Shown here in pieces: positions 9,304 through 17,862 of a stretch of DNA of 64,000 nt. The number at the start of each line of letters is the position of its first letter. Position 1 is the stretch's first letter. The position numbers and the translations under genes were made by a program. Origin of the DNA: Rhizobium sp. CF122 (GTDB taxonomy: Bacteria > Pseudomonadota > Alphaproteobacteria > Rhizobiales > Rhizobiaceae). The stretch spans positions 1 through 64,000 of the forward strand of contig NZ_AKKA01000073.1 in assembly GCF_000282035.1 (NCBI RefSeq), in the 5' to 3' direction. Under the pieces are notes generated by a model, which had not been told where the DNA came from, did not search any database, and saw only the letters and a list, made by a program, of their open reading frames with translations.

Positions 9304-10119
9304 ATGAACATGTTGACGGAAGCAGCAGTTGAGAAGGCTCTGGATCAGAAGATGAATACCGTTCCCTATAAGATGATCGGCCAGGACGTCTCGGTTTACT
9401 ACGGCGAGAAGCGCGCGCTCTTCGACGTGAAGCTGAACATTCGCGAAAACACGGTGACGGCGCTGATCGGCCCGTCAGGTTGCGGCAAGTCTACCTTCCT
9501 GCGCAGCCTGAATCGTATGAACGACACGATCGACGGTTGCCGCGTCACCGGCAAGATCACGCTCGATGGTGATGATATCTATGATCCTGACATCGACGTC
9601 GTGGAGCTCCGTGCCCGCGTCGGCATGGTGTTCCAGAAGCCGAACCCGTTCCCGAAGACGATCTACGAGAACGTCGCCTACGGCCCGCGCATCCACGGTC
9701 TCGCCAAGTCGAAGGCCGACATGGACCAGATCGTCGAACTCAGCCTGCAGCGCGCCGGCCTGTGGAACGAGGTGAAGGATCGCGTTCATGAAGCCGGCAC
9801 TGGTCTTTCCGGAGGCCAGCAGCAGCGCCTTTGCATCGCCCGCGCTGTTGCGGTGAGCCCTGAAGTGATCCTGATGGACGAGCCATGCTCGGCACTCGAT
9901 CCGATTGCGACGGCAAAGGTCGAGGAACTGATCCACGAGCTTCGCGAGAACTACACGATCGTCATCGTGACGCACTCGATGCAGCAGGCCGCCCGTGTTT
10001 CGCAGCGCACGGCCATGTTCCACCTCGGCAACCTCGTCGAAGAGAACGATACCGACAAGATGTTCACCAACCCGGACGATCCGCGCACCCAGGACTACAT
10101 CATGGGTCGCTTCGGTTGA
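9304..10119 (+). CDS. pstB: Phosphate ABC transporter ATP-binding protein PstB
   Basis: The 271-residue ATPase that powers PstCA. It shows Walker [11 protein letters not shown]-loop [15 protein letters not shown], signature LSGGQQQR, Walker [13 protein letters not shown] and the switch histidine in VTHSMQQA. The start is ATG 9304 after GGAG, 14 bases beyond pstA. Length and motif order are normal for PstB. The C-terminal [17 protein letters not shown] ending is also typical. Confidence 0.97.
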   Translation: MNMLTEAAVEKALDQKMNTVPYKMIGQDVSVYYGEKRALFDVKLNIRENTVTALIGPSGCGKSTFLRSLNRMNDTIDGCRVTGKITLDGDDIYDPDIDVVELRARVGMVFQKPNPFPKTIYENVAYGPRIHGLAKSKADMDQIVELSLQRAGLWNEVKDRVHEAGTGLSGGQQQRLCIARAVAVSPEVILMDEPCSALDPIATAKVEELIHELRENYTIVIVTHSMQQAARVSQRTAMFHLGNLVEENDTDKMFTNPDDPRTQDYIMGRFG

Positions 10120-10162
10120 TCGCCGGCGTCGGCAACCCTCACCATACTCAAGGATGAGCCCT

Positions 10163-10876
10163 ATGGCATCGACACATATCTTTTCTGCCTACGACGACGA
10201 TCTGAAATTCCTGTCCCGCCGTATTTCGGAAATGGGCGGCCTTGCCGAGCAGATGGTTTCGGATGCCGTTCGCGCTCTCGTCAACGGCGATACGGCCCTG
10301 GCCCAGAAGGTCATCTCCGACGACGTGATCCTTGACCACGCTGAACGCGAGATCGGGGACAAGGCGATCGTGACCATCGCCCGTCGCCAGCCGATGGCGG
10401 CCGACCTTCGCGAGATCATGGGTTCGATCCGCATTGCGGCCGATCTCGAGCGCGTCGGCGATCTCGGCAAGAACACCGCCAAGCGCGTCATCGCGGTCCA
10501 GAGCGCCGGCGTGCCGCGCAAGCTCGCCCGCGGCCTCGAGCACCTTTCCGAACTGGCGCTTGTCCAGCTCAAGGAAGTGCTCGACGTCTATACGAGCCGT
10601 GCTGCCGACAAGGCAAAGTCGATCCGTGAGCGCGACGAGGAAATCGACGCGATGTACACCTCGCTGTTCCGCGAGATGCTCACCTACATGATGGAAGATC
10701 CGCGCAACATCACCAGCTGCACGCATCTTCTGTTCTGCGCCAAGAACATCGAGCGTATCGGCGACCACGCCACCAACATTGCCGAAACCATCTATTACAT
10801 GGCCACCGGCGCTCAGCCGGAAGGCGAACGTCCGAAGGACGATACCGCCAACACCGTCGGCGCCGTTACGGAATAA
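10163..10876 (+). CDS. phoU: Phosphate signalling protein PhoU
   Basis: A 237-residue all-alpha protein with two three-helix repeats, each carrying the metal-binding E/D-rich signature (DHAEREIGDKA and RDEEIDAMYTSLFREML). PhoU links the Pst transporter to PhoR and represses the Pho regulon when phosphate is plentiful. I chose ATG 10163 (MASTHIFSAYDDDL), preceded by AAGGATGA; the frame is open upstream but overlaps pstB. It lies between pstB and phoB on the same strand. Confidence 0.96.
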   Translation: MASTHIFSAYDDDLKFLSRRISEMGGLAEQMVSDAVRALVNGDTALAQKVISDDVILDHAEREIGDKAIVTIARRQPMAADLREIMGSIRIAADLERVGDLGKNTAKRVIAVQSAGVPRKLARGLEHLSELALVQLKEVLDVYTSRAADKAKSIRERDEEIDAMYTSLFREMLTYMMEDPRNITSCTHLLFCAKNIERIGDHATNIAETIYYMATGAQPEGERPKDDTANTVGAVTE

Positions 10877-10912
10877 TCGTTCCGCGACCGCGCCCCCAGG
10901 AGACCGAAACGA

Positions 10913-11596
10913 ATGATACCAAAAGTAGCTGTCGTTGAAGATGAAGAAGCACTGAGCGTGCTTCTTCGCTATAACCTTGAGGCTGAAGGCTTTGAGGTCG
11001 ACACAATCCTGCGCGGCGACGAGGCCGAGATCCGGCTGCAGGAACGCACGCCGGACCTTCTGATCCTCGATTGGATGCTGCCGGGCGTATCAGGCATCGA
11101 GCTCTGCCGTCGCCTGCGCATGCGGCCGGAAACGGAGCGCCTGCCGATCATCATGCTGACAGCCCGCGGCGAGGAGAGTGAGCGTGTTCGCGGCCTCTCC
11201 ACCGGCGCCGACGACTACGTCGTCAAGCCGTTCTCGACGCCGGAGCTCGTCGCCCGCGTCAAGGCGATGCTTCGTCGTGCCAAGCCGGAGGTACTTTCCA
11301 CGCTGCTGAAGTGCGGCGACATCGAGCTTGACCGCGAGACACACCGCGTTCATCGCAAGAGCCGCGAAGTCCGCCTCGGTCCGACCGAATTCCGGCTTCT
11401 CGAGTTCCTGATGGCATCCCCTGGCCGTGTCTTCTCGCGCTCCCAGCTGCTCGACGGCGTCTGGGGTCATGACATCTATGTCGACGAGCGTACCGTCGAC
11501 GTTCATGTCGGGCGTCTGCGCAAGGCGCTGAACTTCTCCAACATGCAGGATGTCATCCGCACCGTTCGCGGTGCCGGCTATTCCATGGAAGCCTAA
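10913..11596 (+). CDS. phoB: Phosphate regulon response regulator PhoB
   Basis: A 227-residue OmpR-class response regulator. The receiver domain has VVEDEEAL, the phosphoacceptor in LLILDWMLPG (Asp near residue 53) and the KPFSTPEL lysine. The C-terminal winged helix includes GPTEFRLLEFLMASPGRVFSR and the ERTVDVHVGRLRKAL recognition helix. It should bind the Pho box before pstS. It is the last gene of the cluster and is followed by a strong terminator. Confidence 0.96.
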   Translation: MIPKVAVVEDEEALSVLLRYNLEAEGFEVDTILRGDEAEIRLQERTPDLLILDWMLPGVSGIELCRRLRMRPETERLPIIMLTARGEESERVRGLSTGADDYVVKPFSTPELVARVKAMLRRAKPEVLSTLLKCGDIELDRETHRVHRKSREVRLGPTEFRLLEFLMASPGRVFSRSQLLDGVWGHDIYVDERTVDVHVGRLRKALNFSNMQDVIRTVRGAGYSMEA

Positions 11597-11630
11597 AGCT
11601 CTCCTGAGAGGCATCCACACCGTCCAACGA

Positions 11631-11659
11631 AAAACGGGCCCGCGAGGGCCCGTTTTCTT
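11631..11659. terminator. Bidirectional terminator between phoB and gcrA
   Basis: An 11-bp perfect stem (AAAACGGGCCC / GGGCCCGTTTT) with a GCGA loop is followed by TCTTT on the plus strand and flanked by an A-run on the other side. It can therefore end transcription of both the pst-pho operon and the convergent gcrA gene. Confidence 0.88.
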
Positions 11660-11681
11660 TGTTCCTTATCCGGCTTCCGGG

Positions 11682-12215
11682 TCAGGCGACCCGGTTGGCG
11701 GCCTTGCGGCGCTCGTTGACCGGCTGATAGGCCATGCGCTGGTGATAGGTGCAGTAAGGGGAGGAGTCTGGGGATTCGCAGCCGCAGAAGTGGAAGTCGT
11801 CCTTCAGCGGATCGCCGACCGGCCACTTGCAGGTGCGCTCGGTCAGTTCCGTCAGGCCGAGGCGGCGAGAAATCGGAACGACGACGTTTGCGGCCGGACG
11901 GTAGCTGATTTCCGCGATGGCATCGATTTCGATCTCTTCCTTGAGCATCGTCGCACCCTGCTGGCGGGTGACGGTGCGCGTGGTGACGCGAGATGCATAG
12001 TTCGGAGCGCGCGGCGCGGATGTCGTGCGCTTGGGCGTTCTGACAGTGGTCGTCGAGCCTCCGGCCTTGGCGCGGCCGGGCAAACTCAAACGGTGGACTT
12101 TGCCAATGACGGCGTTACGGCTTACACCGCCAAGTTGCGCTGCGATCTGGCTGGCGCTCAGGCCCTCGGACCACAGCTTCTTCAGTTTTTCAACGCGCTC
12201 GTCTGTCCAGTTCAT
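11682..12215 (-). CDS. gcrA: Cell cycle regulator GcrA
   Basis: A 177-residue GcrA-family transcription factor. The N-terminus MNWTDERVEKLKKLWSEGLS begins the helix-turn-helix with SASQIAAQLGGVSRNAVIGKVHRL, the hallmark of the family. A basic Ser/Thr-rich linker and a C-terminal domain with CKWPVGDPLKDDFHFCGC (a likely sigma-70-binding part with conserved cysteines) follow. In Caulobacter, GcrA works with RNA polymerase at promoters carrying CcrM-methylated GANTC sites. The spacer upstream of this gene contains six GANTC sites, which suggests control by methylation state. Confidence 0.93.
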   Translation of the reverse strand: MNWTDERVEKLKKLWSEGLSASQIAAQLGGVSRNAVIGKVHRLSLPGRAKAGGSTTTVRTPKRTTSAPRAPNYASRVTTRTVTRQQGATMLKEEIEIDAIAEISYRPAANVVVPISRRLGLTELTERTCKWPVGDPLKDDFHFCGCESPDSSPYCTYHQRMAYQPVNERRKAANRVA

Positions 12216-12643
12216 GCCCCTGTCTCCGCCTTATTAGCGTTGGTGTAGGCAGAATCCCTCACCATTGCCCCGGACGTATCCGAGGCAAGAAACGCTTGCT
12301 CGATTTTGGTGACTAGTTCCGCCGCATGCAGTCTAGTAATTGAGTTTTAACCTAGTGTGAGGCTGACTCCGTGACAAGAGTCGGTTGAATCTCGGCGAAT
12401 CGAATTTCAAGTTTTCCCCAACTTGCTGGGCGAGAGAGTCATTTCTGCAACATTAGTTGTTGATAGCTCCAGCGCCTCCGGATGGCGGCTTGACGCATGC
12501 AGGAAAACCTCAGTTTTGTTGACATTGCAGTGCGAAAAGTAAATAGTGCTGCTCGCCGCCGAAAGGCGGCATTTTTAATTTTCCGGACCCGCTTTCCTTA
12601 GCCGGAGTCCGGCCGCTTGTGGTCAATGACAGGAGATCGCGCC
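12216..12643. promoter_or_regulatory. gcrA/argD divergent regulatory region with GANTC cluster
   Basis: A 428-bp gene-free spacer. It holds GANTC sites at 12252-12256, 12365-12369, 12378-12382, 12387-12391, 12397-12401, 12436-12440 and 12605-12609; four of these fall within 37 bp. Toward argD there is a TTGACA at 12519-12524 with a weak minus-10 near 12541, followed by a GNRA-loop hairpin. GANTC is the target of the alphaproteobacterial CcrM methylase, and GcrA acts at such sites, so cell-cycle control of gcrA and perhaps argD is likely. No open reading frame with coding character was seen. Confidence 0.6.
12555..12575 (+). terminator. Hairpin with U-tract in the argD leader
   Basis: GCCGCC, a GAAA tetraloop and GGCGGC are followed by ATTTTT. 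This has the form of a small intrinsic terminator but lies about 70 bases before the argD start. It sits right where transcription from the TTGACA element at 12519 would begin, so it might attenuate that transcript, cap its 5-prime end, or terminate an RNA made further upstream in the spacer. Confidence 0.5.
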
Positions 12644-13840
12644 ATGGCTGAAGCCGCGCTTTACGATACCTACTCTCGTGCCCCGCTGCGGTTCGAGCGA
12701 GGCGAGGGCGTATGGCTGATCACCGAAACGGGCGAGCGATATCTTGATTTCGGCGCAGGCGTTGCCGTCACCTCCGTCGGCCACGGCCATCCGCATGTGG
12801 TAGGCGCGCTGAAAGAGCAGGCCGACAAGGTCTGGCACCTGTCCAATATCTACGAGATCCCGGGTCAGGAAACGCTCGCGAAGCGGCTGACCGAGGCGAC
12901 CTTCGCCGACAAGGTGTTCTTTACGAACTCCGGCGCAGAAGCCCTGGAATGCGCGATCAAGACCGCGCGCCGCTATCAGTTCTCAAAGGGCCATCCCGAG
13001 CGGTTTCATATCATCACCTTTGAAGGTGCCTTCCATGGTCGTACGCTGGCGACGATTGCTGCCGGTGGCCAAGAGAAGTACCTCGAAGGCTTCGGCCCGA
13101 AGGCGCCTGGCTTCGATCAGGTTCCGTTCGGCGATCTCGATGCCGTTCGCAGCGCCATCACCAGCGAGACGGCCGCGATCCTCATAGAGCCTGTTCAGGG
13201 CGAGGGTGGCGTCCGTGCGGCGGCCAACGAGTTCCTGAAGGCGCTTCGTGCGATCTGCGACGAGCACGGCTTGCTGCTGATCTTCGACGAAGTGCAGACC
13301 GGCATGGGTCGCACCGGCAGGCTCTTCGCACATGAATGGTCCGGCGCCACCCCCGACATCATGGCAGTCGCCAAGGGCATCGGCGGCGGCTTCCCGCTCG
13401 GCGCCTGCCTTGCCACGGCTGAGGCCGCTTCCGGCATGAAGGCTGGCACACATGGCTCCACCTATGGCGGCAATCCGCTTGCCATGGCTGTGGGCAGTGC
13501 CGTGCTCGACGTGATCCTCGCAGACGGCTTCCTGCAGCAAGTGCGCGACGTCTCGCTGGTTTTCCGTCAGGGCTTGGCCTCGCTCAAGGATCGCTATCCT
13601 GATATCATCGAGGACGTTCGCGGCGAGGGACTGCTGCTCGGCGTCAAGGCTGCCGTGCCGTCTTCCGAGCTGCTGCAGGCAATCCGTGACGCCCATCTGC
13701 TCGGTGTTCCCGCAGGCGACAACGTTATTCGTCTTCTGCCGCCTCTGGTCGTCACCGCTGACGAAGCCCGTGAGGGCCTTGCCCGCCTAGAACGCGCTGC
13801 CGAAAGCGTGCGCGCTTCGAAGGTCAAGAAGACGGCTTAA
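12644..13840 (+). CDS. argD: Acetylornithine aminotransferase
   Basis: A 398-residue class III PLP-dependent aminotransferase of arginine biosynthesis, which converts N-acetylglutamate semialdehyde to N-acetylornithine. Diagnostic segments are [20 protein letters not shown], the [14 protein letters not shown] [30 protein letters not shown] and [12 protein letters not shown], the last containing the PLP lysine. The start ATG 12644 follows AGGAG at 12631 with eight bases of spacing. The downstream neighbour argF is the next-but-one step of the same pathway, 42 bases away on the same strand, so the two are probably cotranscribed. Confidence 0.94.
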   Translation: MAEAALYDTYSRAPLRFERGEGVWLITETGERYLDFGAGVAVTSVGHGHPHVVGALKEQADKVWHLSNIYEIPGQETLAKRLTEATFADKVFFTNSGAEALECAIKTARRYQFSKGHPERFHIITFEGAFHGRTLATIAAGGQEKYLEGFGPKAPGFDQVPFGDLDAVRSAITSETAAILIEPVQGEGGVRAAANEFLKALRAICDEHGLLLIFDEVQTGMGRTGRLFAHEWSGATPDIMAVAKGIGGGFPLGACLATAEAASGMKAGTHGSTYGGNPLAMAVGSAVLDVILADGFLQQVRDVSLVFRQGLASLKDRYPDIIEDVRGEGLLLGVKAAVPSSELLQAIRDAHLLGVPAGDNVIRLLPPLVVTADEAREGLARLERAAESVRASKVKKTA

Positions 13841-13882
13841 TGGATAATGCCTGCCGGACGGCGGGCGTGATAGGTAAAGACA

Positions 13883-14800
13883 ATGGCTTCCCCCAAACAC
13901 TTCCTCGATCTCTCCGCCGTCGCGTCATCCGACCTGCGGCTCATCATGAATGACGCCATCTCCCGCAAGCAGGCCTTCAAGGCCGGGCAGGGTGACAAGC
14001 CGCTCGCCGGCAAAATGCTGGCGATGATCTTCGAGAAGCCCTCGACCCGTACCCGCGTGTCTTTCGATGTCGGCATGCGCCAGTTGGGCGGCGAGACGCT
14101 GTTCCTGTCGGGCACCGAAATGCAGCTTGGCCGTGCCGAGACCATCGGCGACACGGCGAAGGTACTCTCACGCTACGTCGATGCGATCATGATCCGCACC
14201 ACCGATCATGCCCGCATGCTGGAGCTGGCCGAGCATGCGACCGTTCCCGTCATCAACGCGCTGACCGACGACACGCACCCCTGCCAGATCATGGCTGACA
14301 TCATGACCTTCGAGGAGCATCGCGGACCCATCAAAGGCAAGACGATTGCCTGGACCGGTGACGGCAACAACGTGCTGCATTCGCTGGTCGAAGGGGCTGC
14401 CCGTTTCGGCTATCGTATGAATATGGCGGTCCCCCTTGGTTCCGAGCCAAAGGATCACTATCTGAACTGGGCCCGCAATGAGGGCGCCGAAGTCATGCTC
14501 TGCCATGATGCTGACCGTGCGGTCGCCGGCGTCGATTGCGTGGTGACCGATACCTGGGTCTCCATGAATCAGGAACATCGGGCCCGGGGTCACAACGTCT
14601 TCCAGCCTTATCAGGTCAATTCGGCTTTGATGGCGCAGGCCGGCAAGGATGCATTGTTCATGCATTGCCTGCCTGCCCATCGTGGCGAGGAAGTCACGGA
14701 CGAGGTGATCGACGGCCCGCAATCCGTGGTCTTCGATGAAGCGGAAAACCGTCTTCACGCGCAGAAGTCGATTCTTGCTTGGTGCCTGGGCGCGATCTGA
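13883..14800 (+). CDS. argF: Ornithine carbamoyltransferase
   Basis: A 305-residue enzyme joining carbamoyl phosphate and ornithine to make citrulline. The carbamoyl-phosphate motif [14 protein letters not shown] lies near residues 50-63, DDTHPCQ near residue 130, and the ornithine-binding [11 protein letters not shown] near residue 255. Length is typical for the anabolic enzyme. It follows argD and precedes hslO in the same orientation, as in related rhizobia. Confidence 0.96.
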   Translation: MASPKHFLDLSAVASSDLRLIMNDAISRKQAFKAGQGDKPLAGKMLAMIFEKPSTRTRVSFDVGMRQLGGETLFLSGTEMQLGRAETIGDTAKVLSRYVDAIMIRTTDHARMLELAEHATVPVINALTDDTHPCQIMADIMTFEEHRGPIKGKTIAWTGDGNNVLHSLVEGAARFGYRMNMAVPLGSEPKDHYLNWARNEGAEVMLCHDADRAVAGVDCVVTDTWVSMNQEHRARGHNVFQPYQVNSALMAQAGKDALFMHCLPAHRGEEVTDEVIDGPQSVVFDEAENRLHAQKSILAWCLGAI

Positions 14801-14892
14801 ACCATACTGGACGCCACGTTTGGCCGGAAGGCTCGTTGGCCGCGCGAGCGGATGGACACTCTCGTCTGCCGCTCTCAGACTAGGAGAAGACT

Positions 14893-15888
14893 ATGGCAGA
14901 CCCTGCAGCCGCCCTCGGCGAGTTCAATTTCGCCGGCGATGATCACGTCGTTCCGTTTCAGGTCGAAGGCCTGGATGTGCGTGGTCGCGCCGTCCAGCTC
15001 GGGCCGATGCTGGACGCGATCCTTGAGCGTCATCGTTATCCCGCGCCTGTCGCGAGGCTTCTTGCCGAAGTCGTCGTGCTGACGGTGCTGCTCGGCACGT
15101 CGCTGAAATTTGACGGCAAGTTCACGGTGCAGACCAAAGGCGACGGCCCGGTGGACCTGCTCGTTTGCGATTTCTCGACGCCCGAGAACGTGCGTGCTTA
15201 TGCGCGCTTCGACCAGGGCCTCCTCGACAAGGCCCTCGCCACCGGGCAGATCGAGCCTGAACAGCTGCTCGGCAAGGGCATGCTGGCGTTTACGATTGAC
15301 CAGGGCAAATTCACCCAGCCCTATCAGGGCATCGTTGCGCTCGACGGGGCCACCCTCGAGGAGATTGCCGGCACCTATTTTCGCCAATCGGAGCAGATCC
15401 CGACGCGGGTGCGTCTTGCCGCTGCCGAGCTCTTCGACCGCGACGAAGCGGGCAAGCCGCGTCACCGCTGGCGGGCAGGGGGTCTCGTCGCCCAATTCCT
15501 GCCGGAAGCGCCGGAGCGCATGCGCCAGCCGGATCTTCACGGCGGCGACGGCGACACGGCCGGCGGTTCCCACAAGGAAGACGATGCCTGGATGGAAGCC
15601 CGCTCGCTCGTCGACACGATCGATGCCGACGAGTTGACGGATCCGCAGGTCGGCACCGAGAGGCTGCTCTACCGGCTGTTCCACGAGCGCGGCGTTCGCG
15701 TCTACGAACCGCGCGAGGTCTTCGATCGCTGCAGCTGTTCGCGCGAGAAGATCAAGGGCGTGCTGAAGGGCTTCTCTGCCGAAGAAATCGATGCCAGCCA
15801 GGAAGACGGCGCGATTTCGGTCACCTGCGAGTTCTGCTCGACGACCTATCGCTTCGAAGTGGAAGAGGTGGCCCTGGCTGCTGAGTGA
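14893..15888 (+). CDS. hslO: Redox-regulated chaperone Hsp33
   Basis: A 331-residue Hsp33, a cytoplasmic holdase switched on by oxidative unfolding. The redox switch is present at the C-terminus: CSCSREKI and CEFCSTTY supply the four zinc-binding cysteines in the CxC...CxxC arrangement. The N-terminal part includes GTSLKFDGKFTVQTKGDGPVDLLV, typical of the family. The protein is slightly longer than the E. coli form (292 residues). The start ATG 14893 has AGGAGA upstream. Confidence 0.95.
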   Translation: MADPAAALGEFNFAGDDHVVPFQVEGLDVRGRAVQLGPMLDAILERHRYPAPVARLLAEVVVLTVLLGTSLKFDGKFTVQTKGDGPVDLLVCDFSTPENVRAYARFDQGLLDKALATGQIEPEQLLGKGMLAFTIDQGKFTQPYQGIVALDGATLEEIAGTYFRQSEQIPTRVRLAAAELFDRDEAGKPRHRWRAGGLVAQFLPEAPERMRQPDLHGGDGDTAGGSHKEDDAWMEARSLVDTIDADELTDPQVGTERLLYRLFHERGVRVYEPREVFDRCSCSREKIKGVLKGFSAEEIDASQEDGAISVTCEFCSTTYRFEVEEVALAAE

Positions 15889-16281
15889 TCAGTTCAGGAC
15901 TCTGAGCAGCCCTGGCGAATCCAGCGAGAAGGCGGGTATTGCGACATCGAAAAGCTCGCCTTCGTCGGTTTCCATCTGGTAGTGGCCGAACATCAGCCCT
16001 GATGGCGTATCCAGCGGGCAGCCCGAGGAATACTCATAGGTATCGCCCGGCGCAAGCCGCGGCTGTTCGCCGACAACGCCGGCGCCCGTCACCTCATCGA
16101 CGATTCCGTTCTGGTCGGTGATGTTCCAGTAGCGGTTCACTAGCCGTACGGTCGTGTCGGAATTGTTGCTGATGACAATCTTGTAGCCCCAGACATAACG
16201 ATCGTCCTCCGGATCGGATTGCTCCTCCAGATAAAAGGGTTCGACGACGACTTCAATGTCTCGTGTAAGGGCGCGGTACAT
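15889..16281 (-). CDS. apaG: ApaG domain protein (Co2+/Mg2+ efflux protein ApaG)
   Basis: A 130-residue ApaG/F-box-associated-like beta-sandwich protein. The segments [61 protein letters not shown] are the conserved core. I set the start at [18 protein letters not shown] (16281), where family members begin; the frame is open for 19 more codons upstream. The role is poorly defined, with mutants in other bacteria affecting cobalt resistance and Ap4A levels. It is convergent with hslO, and their stop codons are adjacent. Confidence 0.88.
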   Translation of the reverse strand: MYRALTRDIEVVVEPFYLEEQSDPEDDRYVWGYKIVISNNSDTTVRLVNRYWNITDQNGIVDEVTGAGVVGEQPRLAPGDTYEYSSGCPLDTPSGLMFGHYQMETDEGELFDVAIPAFSLDSPGLLRVLN

Positions 16282-16482
16282 GCCTACACCATAGTCAACA
16301 TACGTTACCGGTATCTTATACGACGGCCGATCCGTCAATAAACCGATAGGCGATCACCTCCCTAATGCCTGCAATAGCAAGAGGTTTCGCGCGCTAAGCC
16401 CAATTTTAGCCCGTTTCGCGTGTGGCAGAAGCGCGTATGGCAGTCGGCCGGATCGGAGGGTGACCCGGCCGATATGGGCCGA

Positions 16483-17667
16483 TCAGGCCTTCACTTTGGC
16501 GAGCGCCTGGGCGAAATCCTCGATCAGATCGTCCGTGTCCTCGATGCCGGCGGAGAGACGAACGGTGCCGCCGGAGATGCCGAGCTCAGCGCGTGCTTCG
16601 TCGGTCAGGTTCTTGTGCGTCGTCGTCGCCGGGTGCGTGATCAGGCTCTTGGCGTCGCCCAGATTGTTGGAGATCTTGACGATATCAAGCGCGTTCTGAA
16701 GCGCGAAGGCTGCTTCCTTGCCACCCTTCAGTTCGATGGCGACGAGCGTCGAGCCGCCCTTCATCTGCTTGGCGACTATGTCGGCCTGCGGATGGTCCTT
16801 ACGGCCGGGATAGATGACCTTGGCGACCTTGGGCTGATCGGCCAGGAAGTCGGCGATCTTCGACGCATTTTCGGTCTGCTGCTTGACGCGTAGCGGCAAC
16901 GTCTCCAGCCCCTTCAGCAGCGTCCAGGCTGTGAACGGCGACATCGCCGGGCCGGTGTGACGGTAGTAGTCCTGTAGGTTCTCGTTGATCCATTCCCGGT
17001 CGGACAGGATCACGCCGCCGAGGCTGCGGCCTTGCCCGTCGATGTGCTTGGTGGCCGAATAGACGACGATATGGGCGCCGAGTTCAAGCGGCTTCTGGAA
17101 AATCGGGGTCGCAAAGACGTTGTCGACGACGACCTTGGCGCCGATCTGGTTGGCGAGCTTCGCGACGCCGGCGATATCGATCACCTCGAGCGTCGGGTTG
17201 GTCGGGCTCTCCAGGAAGAACACCTTGGTGTTCGGGCGGATCGCCTTTTCCCAGTTCTCCAGATAGCGGCCGTCGACCAGCGTACACTCGACACCGTATT
17301 TCGGCGCCAGCGTCTCGACGACCCAGCGGCACGAGCCGAAGAGCGCGCGGGCGGCAACGATGTGGTCGCCGGCCTTCACCTGGCAGAGGATTGCGGCGGT
17401 AACGGCTGCCATGCCGGATGCCGTAGCGCGGGCTTCTTCGGCGCCTTCGAGTGCGCACATGCGCTTTTCGAACATGTCGTTTGTCGGGCTGCCATAACGG
17501 GCGTAGATATAGCCTTCTGTCTCGCCCTTGAAGCGTGCTTCTGCCGCTTCCGCGCTTTCATAGACGAAGCCCTGCGTGAGGTAGATTGCTTCGGAGGTCT
17601 CGCCATATTGCGAGCGCAGCGAACCGTCGTGGACGAGTTGGGTTGCCGGGCGCCAGGTCTTGCTCAT
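16483..17667 (-). CDS. metZ: O-succinylhomoserine sulfhydrylase
   Basis: A 394-residue Cys/Met-metabolism PLP enzyme that makes homocysteine directly from an O-acylhomoserine and sulfide. Family motifs are the N-terminal QLVHDGSLRSQYGETSEAIYLTQ region (split here by residue), ARATASGMAAVTAAIL, and the PLP-lysine stretch YSATKHIDGQGR. The substrate specificity follows from the MetZ subfamily and from the SAM-II riboswitch in its leader, which identifies it as a methionine-pathway gene. It is divergent from dcd. A weak GC hairpin at 16445-16471 lies just past the stop. Confidence 0.92.
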   Translation of the reverse strand: MSKTWRPATQLVHDGSLRSQYGETSEAIYLTQGFVYESAEAAEARFKGETEGYIYARYGSPTNDMFEKRMCALEGAEEARATASGMAAVTAAILCQVKAGDHIVAARALFGSCRWVVETLAPKYGVECTLVDGRYLENWEKAIRPNTKVFFLESPTNPTLEVIDIAGVAKLANQIGAKVVVDNVFATPIFQKPLELGAHIVVYSATKHIDGQGRSLGGVILSDREWINENLQDYYRHTGPAMSPFTAWTLLKGLETLPLRVKQQTENASKIADFLADQPKVAKVIYPGRKDHPQADIVAKQMKGGSTLVAIELKGGKEAAFALQNALDIVKISNNLGDAKSLITHPATTTHKNLTDEARAELGISGGTVRLSAGIEDTDDLIEDFAQALAKVKA

Positions 17668-17688
17668 GAATCACCACTTTCAAACAAC

Positions 17689-17719
17689 AAAAAACCGGCC
17701 GCGAAAGCAGACCGGTTTT
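17689..17719 (-). terminator. Riboswitch-controlled terminator of metZ
   Basis: On the minus strand, AAAACCGG and CCGGTTTT form a stem followed by a U-rich stretch, 22 bases upstream of the metZ ATG. Its 5-prime arm contains CCGGTC (plus-strand 17710-17715), which is also complementary to GACCGG in the riboswitch (17724-17729). An alternative antiterminator hairpin is therefore possible. Confidence 0.85.
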
Positions 17720-17723
17720 GCAC

Positions 17724-17785
17724 CCGGTCCTTTTAGCCACTTGTTTAACGTGGCTGCAAGCCGACCGGCCAAATCACCACGGGAT
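17724..17785 (-). ncRNA. SAM-II riboswitch upstream of metZ
   Basis: On the minus strand the leader has CGTGG...CCACG as stem P1, with GTGATTT after the 5-prime arm and GTTAAACAAGTGGCTAAAAGG after the 3-prime arm. The loop sequence CCGGTC (17763-17768) is complementary to GACCGG (17724-17729). This is the H-type pseudoknot of the SAM-II (metA) class, which is common before metA and metZ in alphaproteobacteria. Binding of S-adenosylmethionine would stabilise the pseudoknot, release the terminator and stop metZ expression. Confidence 0.92.
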
Positions 17786-17862
17786 AAAGCTGCAATACTG
17801 CCGTTCTATGCTTGCGTCAATTCCTTGAGTTTGGTTTTGTTTGCGACAAATATGGATGGGGC

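Noticed and set aside
16445..16471. metZ terminator
   Set aside because: A CGGCCGG/CCGGCCG stem exists past the stop, but with a long loop and no U-tract, so I did not list it as a terminator.
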